Shown here piece after piece: positions 1-5,307 of a stretch of 5,583 nucleotides of DNA; position 1 is the stretch's first letter; each line of letters opens with the position of its first letter. The position numbers and the translations under genes are program-made. Under the pieces are notes generated by a model, which worked only from the letters and a program-made list of their open reading frames with translations, did no database searches and was not told the DNA's origin. This stretch comes from Phycisphaeraceae bacterium (GTDB lineage: Bacteria; Planctomycetota; Phycisphaerae; Phycisphaerales; UBA1924), in the NCBI GenBank assembly GCA_009827215.1, contig WUAJ01000157.1:1-5583 (forward strand), written 5' to 3'.

Positions 1-1
1 C

Positions 2-2005
2 ACGTGGGCGGATGCGGAGATCGATCAATCGCTTACGGAGGGTTCACTGCCGATCCCGTCGGTGCACTGGGTTCTTGATGGGTTCGAGATGGATATCACC
101 GCCGTCGCAACACAAGATGATGACGGCGAGCGTGTCCATGCACGATACCAACTCAAAAATACTGGTGATTCGAAGAAGGAGGTCACCCTCGCGCTGGGGG
201 CGCGTCCATTCCAGGTGCTCCCGGCGGCTCAGTTCCTCAACACCATCGGTGGTGTGGTAGAAGCGGGATCAGTGATTGCCTATCCCAATCAGATTCTGGT
301 GGATGATCAGGTCTTTGCCGTGTCCGATCGCAAGGCCGATGCCGTGGTAGCGGTTGATGCCAGCAGCGCGAAGATCATCGACCGTATTGTTGATCGAGCG
401 TTTCATTCGAAGGAGCGTGCTCACGCGACGAACGCGTATCCATCGGGTGCGTTGCTCTATCATCTATCGCTTGATCCCGGCGAGTCGCACTCAGTTGATA
501 TCGCTCTGCCAATGGGAGCCCGTAGGGAAGTTCCTCTTGAATTGGCTGGATTCGAAACTGTCCATGAGCGTGAGCGGGAACGTTGGATGGGTATCCTGAA
601 TCGGACAGACTTTCTTCTGCCGCCGCAAGTACAGGAGCTAGAGGACACGATCCGTGCGAATCTTGCGTACATCCTGATCAACGCCGACGGCGAGGGTATC
701 CGTCCAGGATCACGTTCGTATGAACGCTCGTGGATCCGCGACGGGGCGATGACGTCCGCGGCTCTGATCGCGCTCGATCATCAAGAAGAAGCACGCAGGT
801 TCATCGACTGGTACAGCGCCTATCAGTACGACAACGGCAAAATCCCATGTGTCGTGGACTTCCGTGGTCCTGATCCGGTGGATGAGAACGACGCGCCGGG
901 AGAGTTCCTCTTCGCGATCCGCAACAGCTCGATCATTAACGGCGAGTTCGACGAAGCCTTCGCTCGACGGCTGTATCCCAATGTCCGACTGACTATCGAG
1001 TACATCGAAGCGATGCGAAACTCCAGACTGACCGATGAGTACACGCATTCACACGATCCGATCCTTCGCGCGTGCGCCGGACTCATGCCTGAATCGATCA
1101 GCCATGAGGGGTATTCTGAGAAACCGATGCACTCGTACTGGGATGATTTCTGGATCTATCGGGGGCTTTGGGATGCGGTTGAGTTGGCTGAGCTGCTCGG
1201 TGAGGTCGATGATCAAGTTTGGTTTGAATCACTCGCTCAGGCGTTCGGCGGGTCGCTTGCCCAATCAGTCCAACGCGCCACGGCACACCACGATATCGAC
1301 TATGTCCCCGGCTGTGTCGAACTCGGAGACTTCGATGCGACCTCGACAGCGATCGCGTACTACCCCACACAAGCGGCGGAGGTGCTCGATCACAAGCTTC
1401 TTGAATCAACCTTTGAGCGTGCGTGGGATGCGACGGAGCATCGCATCAACGGTGGTGTCTGGGATGGGATGACGCCGTATGAGGTCCGGACGGTCGGGAC
1501 GTTTATCCGTATAGGCTGGGTCGATCGGGCGCACGAGTACATGGATTGGCTGCTGAGTCTGCGTGATCCGATCGGCTGGGCGCAATGGGGCGAGATCGCG
1601 TATCGGGATCGTGCGCCGGCGCGGTTTGTTGGGGACATGCCTCACACTTGGGTAGGCTCGGGAGCGATCCTCTCGATCATCTCAATGCTCGCGTACGAGG
1701 AGGGCGATGCGATCGTTCTCGGTGCGGGCATTCCGACGGAGTGGCTCAGTGAGCCGGGGCCTGTCGGCGTTCGAGGGTTGGTGACTCGGTTTGGGAAGCT
1801 GAGTTATACCCTGGAGCTGTTGGACAGCTCGCTGCTGCTTACGATCGAAGAGGGACCGATGCCAGCAGATGGATATAGAGTCGACTTTGCTCGATTGATG
1901 GGACAAGACGACATCACTATTGAAGCTGATGGAAAGGTGATCCAACCGAACCACGAGGGGTTGGTCATGCTTCCTTCATCGACCTCGCGTGTACTGGTTC
2001 GCTGA
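2..2005 (+). CDS. Glucoamylase-like (alpha/alpha)6-barrel glycosidase, 5'-truncated by window edge
   Basis: The frame is open from base 2 and shows 667 codons to a TGA at 2003-2005; no start is visible, so the protein begins outside the window. Residue numbers here count from the first visible codon. Residues 1 to about 175 are rich in beta-strand-like sequence and resemble the beta-sandwich that precedes the barrel in this family. Residues 205-570 look like an alpha-helical toroid: SWIRDGA at 243-249, a DPVDENDAPGE stretch at 291-301, YWDDFWIYRGLWDA at 379-392, and DMPHTWVGSG at 545-554. The remainder looks like a C-terminal beta domain. SWIRDG is characteristic of glucoamylase and related six-hairpin glycosidases. 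Relatives of this layout, often named discoidin-domain proteins, carry a carbohydrate-binding domain further upstream; that part is not visible here. Substrate and catalytic acids are not established; Asp/Glu in the 291-301 stretch and the Glu of WGEIAYRD are candidates only. The family call is solid, a specific activity is not. Confidence 0.8.
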   Translation, partial: TWADAEIDQSLTEGSLPIPSVHWVLDGFEMDITAVATQDDDGERVHARYQLKNTGDSKKEVTLALGARPFQVLPAAQFLNTIGGVVEAGSVIAYPNQILVDDQVFAVSDRKADAVVAVDASSAKIIDRIVDRAFHSKERAHATNAYPSGALLYHLSLDPGESHSVDIALPMGARREVPLELAGFETVHERERERWMGILNRTDFLLPPQVQELEDTIRANLAYILINADGEGIRPGSRSYERSWIRDGAMTSAALIALDHQEEARRFIDWYSAYQYDNGKIPCVVDFRGPDPVDENDAPGEFLFAIRNSSIINGEFDEAFARRLYPNVRLTIEYIEAMRNSRLTDEYTHSHDPILRACAGLMPESISHEGYSEKPMHSYWDDFWIYRGLWDAVELAELLGEVDDQVWFESLAQAFGGSLAQSVQRATAHHDIDYVPGCVELGDFDATSTAIAYYPTQAAEVLDHKLLESTFERAWDATEHRINGGVWDGMTPYEVRTVGTFIRIGWVDRAHEYMDWLLSLRDPIGWAQWGEIAYRDRAPARFVGDMPHTWVGSGAILSIISMLAYEEGDAIVLGAGIPTEWLSEPGPVGVRGLVTRFGKLSYTLELLDSSLLLTIEEGPMPADGYRVDFARLMGQDDITIEADGKVIQPNHEGLVMLPSSTSRVLVR

Positions 2006-2010
2006 GCGAT

Positions 2011-3051
2011 TTATGCTGGGGATTCAACGACCCACGACTCGTTCCCGGTGATCAACGCCTGCAGATCGAGCTGTTCGGGCTCCGCATTGGCCTTGGCTTC
2101 ATCGAGTTGCTTGTGCAGCAGCTCGTTGTAGGTGGGTTTGCTTGGGTCCGCGTGGAGGACTCCGATGGGTTCGGGGAACTCTGGGTACGCCATCTGGGAA
2201 TAGATGTGCGCAAGGTACATGTTGGTTTCGTCGTGGACGAGCAGGTCGGCTTCGGTGATGCCGTTCTCTCCGATGACGACCACCTCGGGCTGGCCGTTGT
2301 TGAGACGGATGCCCTTTTTCCCATCAGCACCAAAGATCAACGGCTTCCTATGCTCGACCTTGATGGTGTTCTCAGGCATCGTGTTCTTCTGGGACGCGTA
2401 GAACCACGCCTTGTGGTTGAAGATGTTACAGTCCTGGTAAACCTCGATAAACGAAGTCCCCTTGTGCGCGATGCCACGCTTGTAGATCTCGTCCATGCCT
2501 TTCATGTCCACGTCGATGCTGCGAGCGATAAATGTGCATCCCGATGCGGCCGCCATAGCGATCGGATTGATCGGGAAGTCGATTGATCCTCCTGGGGAAG
2601 TTGGGGAGACTTTGCCCTGCTCGCTTGTCGGGGAGTACTGTCCTTTGGTGAGACCATAGATCTTGTTGTTAAGTAGCATGATGGTGATATCAACATTCCG
2701 ACGCATCGTGTGGATGGTGTGATTGCCGCCGATGGAGAGGAGGTCACCATCCCCGGAGACGACACATACTTCAAGATTTGGGTTGGCGCACTTCACACCT
2801 GTTGCGACCGCGAGAGCTCGACCGTGGATGGAGTGCATGCCGTAGGTTTCGACATAGTACGGGAAGCGTGCGGCACATCCGATCCCTGAAACAAAGACAA
2901 AGTCTTCCTTCTTGCGTCCGATCTTGGGGAGCACCTTTCGGACTGCTGCGAGTGCTGCGTAGTCACCACAACCGGGGCACCAGCGGACATCCTGATCCGT
3001 GGTGAAGTCTTTTGCGGTGTATATTGGGAGTTTGGTCTCGGTGGTGCTCAT
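2011..3051 (-). CDS. korB: 2-oxoglutarate:ferredoxin oxidoreductase, beta subunit (KorB)
   Basis: This 346-residue protein is the thiamine diphosphate and iron-sulfur subunit of a cytoplasmic 2-oxoacid:ferredoxin oxidoreductase. With KorA it converts 2-oxoglutarate, CoA and oxidised ferredoxin to succinyl-CoA, CO2 and reduced ferredoxin. Visible motifs are CPGCGDY at 25-31, GIGCAARFPYY at 56-66, HGRALAVATG at 76-85, and the thiamine-diphosphate signature GDGD (100-103) to NNKIYGLTKGQYSPTS (128-143). Cys25, Cys28, Cys59 and Cys208 match in spacing the four [4Fe-4S] ligands of the Sulfolobus enzyme, so the cluster site looks complete. The GIGC-ARFPYY and HGRA combination is typical of KorB proteins rather than pyruvate enzymes, but the exact 2-oxoacid is inferred. 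The C-terminal extension after about residue 280 makes it longer than archaeal beta subunits and resembles actinobacterial KorB. The ATG start overlaps the korA stop as ATGA and has a very strong ribosome binding site. The gene stops with TAA at 2011-2013, 5 bp from the end of the opposing glycosidase gene. Confidence 0.95.
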   Translation of the reverse strand: MSTTETKLPIYTAKDFTTDQDVRWCPGCGDYAALAAVRKVLPKIGRKKEDFVFVSGIGCAARFPYYVETYGMHSIHGRALAVATGVKCANPNLEVCVVSGDGDLLSIGGNHTIHTMRRNVDITIMLLNNKIYGLTKGQYSPTSEQGKVSPTSPGGSIDFPINPIAMAAASGCTFIARSIDVDMKGMDEIYKRGIAHKGTSFIEVYQDCNIFNHKAWFYASQKNTMPENTIKVEHRKPLIFGADGKKGIRLNNGQPEVVVIGENGITEADLLVHDETNMYLAHIYSQMAYPEFPEPIGVLHADPSKPTYNELLHKQLDEAKANAEPEQLDLQALITGNESWVVESPA

Positions 3052-4928
3052 GATTCGATCACCTCCATGATCCGCTCGACGAGTGTGTCGACTTTGAAGG
3101 GCTGTCCTTTGACGATGTTGATGCCGTGAGTTTCGATGAGGAACTGGGAGCGGATGAGCATGCTGAGTTGTCCAAGATTGATCTCTGGGATGACGATCTT
3201 CTTGAATGAACGCAGGACCTGCTCAGTATTGGAAGGCATCGGATTAAGGTATTGCAGGTGCGCTGAGCTGACCTGGTGTCCGCTTGCTCGGATGTGTTGG
3301 ACGGCTGTCGTGATGGTGCCGTAGGTTCCTCCCCATCCGAGTACGAGTGTGTCACCTTGCTTATCACCATTGACTTCGAGCAGCGGGATTGAGTCCGCTG
3401 CTCGTTTCACTTTCTCCGCACGCAGTCTGACCATTTTGTCATGGTTGTCAGGGTCGTAGGAGACATTGCCCGTTTTGTCTTCCTTCTCCAAACTCCCGAC
3501 GCGATGTTCCAGACCTTCTGTGCCTGGGATTGCCCAAGCTCGTGCGAGCGTCTCTGGATCACGCTCGTATGGGAAGAACTCTGAGTCCTCGTATTGATCC
3601 TTTGATGGATGCAGGACTTTGATCTCCGGAATTGAGTTCACATCAGGCACTTTCCAAGGCTCGGCTCCGTTTGCGATGTATCCGTCAGACAGGTATATCA
3701 CTGGACACATGTACTTCGTTGAGAGACGGACGGCTTCGATCGCCATATTGAAACAGTCCGAGGGACTCCTTGGCGCGACAACGATCACGGGGCTCTCGCA
3801 GTGCCTGCCATACATCGCTTGGAGCAGATCCGCTTGCTCAGTCTTCGTGGGCATTCCGGTCGCTGGACCGGCACGCTGAACATCCACTACGACAAGTGGG
3901 ATTTCGAGCATCAGCGCTAGGCCAATCGCTTCACCCTTGAGTGCCAATCCTGGTCCAGAGGTCCCGGTCACACCAATGTCTCCTGCGAAGCTCGCGCCGA
4001 TCGCGGTACAGACCGCCGCGATCTCATCCTCCGATTGGATGGTTTTGATTCCGAATCGTTTCAGGTGTGAGAGTCCATGGATGATGTTGGATGCAGGCGT
4101 AATCGGATAGCTTGCATAGACGATTGGTTTGCTCGCTTTTTGAGAAGCCGTCACGAGTCCCAGTACAGTTGCTTCATTGCCGCTGATTTGGCGGTAAATC
4201 CCAGGCTCTTGTTTTGCTGGTGGTACTCGATAGCGAGAGGGGAAGATCTCAGCGGTCTCACCGAAGTAATACCCCGCTTCGAGCGCTTGGATATTGATCT
4301 TCGCAATCTCCGGAAGGTTCTTCTTCCCTGAGAACTTCTTGGTGAGGTAGTTCTTGGTATTGTCGATGGGACGCTCATAGAGCCAATACACGATCCCTAA
4401 TGCGAACATGTTTCGGCAGCGGTTGATGTCCTTGGCGCCCATTCCGGACTCAGCGAGCGATTCCTTGGTCAATCGCGACATCGGCACCTTGATCAGTGCG
4501 TACTTATGTTCGATCTCGGGATCTTCGAGGGGGTTATAGCCGTCGAGGTATCCGCATTTGGAGAGATTGCCTTTTGTGAACTCGTCCTCATTGACGATGA
4601 CGATCCCGCCGGGCTCGACATCATCGATGTTGACCTTGAATCCAGCGGGATTCATCGCGACCATCGCATTGACCCGATCGCCAGGGGTATAGATATCCTG
4701 ACTCGAAAACTGGATTTGGAATCCCGAGACACCGAAGGTAGTCCCTTTGGGGGCACGGATTTCTGCCGGGAAGTCCGGGAATGTTGCGAAATCGTTCCCG
4801 AAAAGCGCGGAGGTGTCAGTGAACTGTCCGCCGGTGAGTTGCATCCCGTCGCCGGAATCCCCGCAAAAGCGAATTACAACCGACTCAAGTGTTGTGAGTT
4901 CATTGTCCATCGTTAGGTCAGCTGGCAT
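3048..4928 (-). CDS. korA: 2-oxoglutarate:ferredoxin oxidoreductase, fused gamma-alpha subunit (KorA)
   Basis: This 626-residue protein is the partner of KorB in the CoA-dependent oxidation of 2-oxoglutarate. The gamma domain comes first, at about residues 15-215, with the glycine-rich GDSGDGM at 23-29. The alpha pyrimidine-type domain follows at about 250-425, with YPITPASN at 274-281, a motif involved in 2-oxoacid recognition in this superfamily, then GTSGPGLALKGEA at 322-334 and RAGPATGMPTKTEQADLLQ at 352-370. A transketolase C-terminal-like domain lies at about 525-626, reached through a linker containing GTEGLEHRVGSLEKEDKTGN (469-488), which is typical of fused KorA proteins. The length is close to that of Mycobacterium tuberculosis KorA. 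No ferredoxin-like CxxCxxC cluster domain is present, so electrons must leave through KorB to a separate ferredoxin. The ATG at 4928 is chosen because GTGAGG lies 5 nt upstream; the internal ATG at 4910 has no such site. It is the first gene of the korAB operon. Confidence 0.95.
   Translation of the reverse strand: MPADLTMDNELTTLESVVIRFCGDSGDGMQLTGGQFTDTSALFGNDFATFPDFPAEIRAPKGTTFGVSGFQIQFSSQDIYTPGDRVNAMVAMNPAGFKVNIDDVEPGGIVIVNEDEFTKGNLSKCGYLDGYNPLEDPEIEHKYALIKVPMSRLTKESLAESGMGAKDINRCRNMFALGIVYWLYERPIDNTKNYLTKKFSGKKNLPEIAKINIQALEAGYYFGETAEIFPSRYRVPPAKQEPGIYRQISGNEATVLGLVTASQKASKPIVYASYPITPASNIIHGLSHLKRFGIKTIQSEDEIAAVCTAIGASFAGDIGVTGTSGPGLALKGEAIGLALMLEIPLVVVDVQRAGPATGMPTKTEQADLLQAMYGRHCESPVIVVAPRSPSDCFNMAIEAVRLSTKYMCPVIYLSDGYIANGAEPWKVPDVNSIPEIKVLHPSKDQYEDSEFFPYERDPETLARAWAIPGTEGLEHRVGSLEKEDKTGNVSYDPDNHDKMVRLRAEKVKRAADSIPLLEVNGDKQGDTLVLGWGGTYGTITTAVQHIRASGHQVSSAHLQYLNPMPSNTEQVLRSFKKIVIPEINLGQLSMLIRSQFLIETHGINIVKGQPFKVDTLVERIMEVIES
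3057..3066 (-). promoter_or_regulatory. korB ribosome binding site inside the end of korA
   Basis: On the minus strand this reads GGAGGTGATC, 5 nt before the korB ATG. All ten bases are complementary to the conserved 3' end of bacterial 16S rRNA (GATCACCTCC). It doubles as korA codons for Met-Glu-Val-Ile and fixes the korB start. Together with the ATGA overlap it points to tightly coupled translation that would keep the two subunits near 1:1. Confidence 0.9.
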
Positions 4929-4933
4929 CAGTG

Positions 4934-4939
4934 CCTCAC
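4934..4939 (-). promoter_or_regulatory. korA ribosome binding site
   Basis: The minus strand reads GTGAGG, with the GAGG core 5 nt from the ATG at 4926-4928. It supports the start at 4928 over the in-frame ATG six codons downstream. It is clearly weaker than the site in front of korB. Confidence 0.65.
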
Positions 4940-4991
4940 TGTTGGCGGTTCTTGGGGCCTGCTTGTTCCCGGTGAACCGAGGTGGATGATC

Positions 4992-4997
4992 ATTTTA
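4992..4997 (-). promoter_or_regulatory. Possible -10 element for korAB
   Basis: The minus strand reads TAAAAT, five of six matches to the sigma-70 -10 consensus, which would give a korA leader of roughly 55-60 nt. No good -35 box is found at 16-18 nt upstream; the best is a 3/6 match (TGAAAA) at 18 nt. It sits beside the 8-bp palindrome ATGATCAT at 4986-4993. This is a weak candidate, and the real promoter may use another sigma factor or lie elsewhere in the 190-bp gap. Confidence 0.25.
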
Positions 4998-5075
4998 GGC
5001 CCGAACTCAGTGATATTTTCATAGTTGGCTCGCTGACTTGACGGCGATGGGGCAGCTGTGATCAGGCTTCGAAAC

Positions 5076-5104
5076 TCGACCAATTCATATGGAATGGATA
5101 CAAT
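5076..5104 (+). promoter_or_regulatory. Promoter of the tRNA-Gly gene (-35 TCGACC, -10 TACAAT)
   Basis: TACAAT at 5099-5104 matches the sigma-70 -10 consensus at five of six positions. TCGACC at 5076-5081 matches TTGACA at four of six, and the spacer is exactly 17 bp. The bases that follow, CACGGCGC, form a GC-rich discriminator of the kind seen at growth-rate and stringently controlled stable-RNA promoters. Expected initiation near 5111 leaves a leader of only about 8 nt before the mature tRNA at 5119. The position and spacing make this a good candidate; it has not been tested against the genome background. Confidence 0.65.
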
Positions 5105-5118
5105 CACGGCGCATCATT

Positions 5119-5190
5119 GCGGGTGTAGTTCAGTGGTAGAACGTCAGCTTCCCAAGCTGAATGTCGTCGGTTCGATCCCGATCACCCGCT
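5119..5190 (+). tRNA. tRNA-Gly, anticodon CCC
   Basis: The sequence folds into a complete 72-nt cloverleaf. The acceptor stem is 5119-5125 with 5183-5189, seven perfect pairs. The D arm is 5128-5131 with 5139-5142 and loop AGTGGTA. The anticodon stem is 5144-5148 with 5156-5160 and loop TTCCCAA, placing anticodon CCC at 5151-5153, which reads the glycine codon GGG. The T arm is 5166-5170 with 5178-5182 (one G-U pair) and loop TTCGATC. The variable loop is 5 nt. Glycine identity is supported by G1-C72, C2-G71, discriminator U73 (5190) and C35-C36. No CCA is encoded; TTTAG follows, so CCA must be added by nucleotidyltransferase. It is divergent from korA and convergent with the dockerin-protein gene. 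Confidence 0.97.
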
Positions 5191-5193
5191 TTT

Positions 5194-5229
5194 AGAGTTC
5201 CACATGGCCAAATGCTCAAATGGGACTCT
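5194..5229. other. Imperfect stem-loop just downstream of the tRNA
   Basis: Bases 5194-5202 (AGAGTTCCA) can pair with 5221-5229 (TGGGACTCT) over nine positions, one a G-U on the plus-strand RNA, leaving an 18-nt loop. It begins 4 nt after the tRNA discriminator, so it would lie in the tRNA 3' trailer, where it could guide or delay end processing. No T-run follows it, so it is not a terminator. It is only a predicted fold. Confidence 0.4.
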
Positions 5230-5246
5230 TCATTCACTGGAATGAA
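5229..5246. other. Short perfect stem-loop between tRNA trailer and terminator
   Basis: TTCATTC at 5229-5235 pairs perfectly with GAATGAA at 5240-5246 around the tetraloop ACTG. It is AT-rich and therefore modest in stability. It lies directly between the preceding hairpin and the terminator, sharing its first base with the one and its last two with the other's A-tract. Function unknown; it may simply be structured 3' UTR. Confidence 0.4.
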
Positions 5247-5279
5247 AAAAACACCCGCACCGTTCGGTGCGGGTGTTTT
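5245..5279. terminator. Bidirectional intrinsic terminator
   Basis: A GC-rich stem pairs ACACCCGCACC (5251-5261) with GGTGCGGGTGT (5266-5276) around GTTC: eleven perfect pairs, extendable by three A-T pairs. On the plus strand it ends in TTTT, terminating the tRNA transcript. On the minus strand the seven A bases at 5245-5251 become a run of U, the better terminator of the two, placed about 30 nt after the stop codon of the dockerin-protein gene. It serves both converging transcripts. Confidence 0.92.
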
Positions 5280-5307
5280 GTGATTTTACTGCTGCTCGCT
5301 ATAGTCT

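Noticed and set aside
1035..1472. 145-codon open frame on the plus strand inside the glycosidase gene
   Set aside because: It overlaps the barrel domain in another frame and is Arg/Ser-rich, as expected for an out-of-frame reading.
1999..2009. Near-palindrome TCGCTGAGCGA over the glycosidase stop codon as a terminator
   Set aside because: With a usable loop the stem is only three pairs and no T-run follows; it is too weak to end transcription.
2107..2586. 159-codon open frame on the plus strand opposite korB
   Set aside because: It lies wholly antisense to a well-supported KorB, has no clear ribosome binding site, and resembles no domain. Long antisense frames are common opposite GC-biased third codon positions.
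4908..4910. Internal ATG as the korA start
   Set aside because: No Shine-Dalgarno sequence precedes it, while the ATG at 4928 has GTGAGG at 5 nt. The conserved domain starts after both, so homology alone cannot exclude it.
4506..4916. 136-codon open frame on the plus strand opposite the start of korA
   Set aside because: It is antisense to the gamma domain of KorA, with acidic sequence typical of a mirrored frame and no recognisable motif.
5038..5043. TTGACG as a -35 box for the tRNA
   Set aside because: A good hexamer, but the bases 16-18 nt downstream (around ATCAGG at 5061) are no -10 element. The pair at 5076/5099 fits better and is correctly placed for the tRNA.
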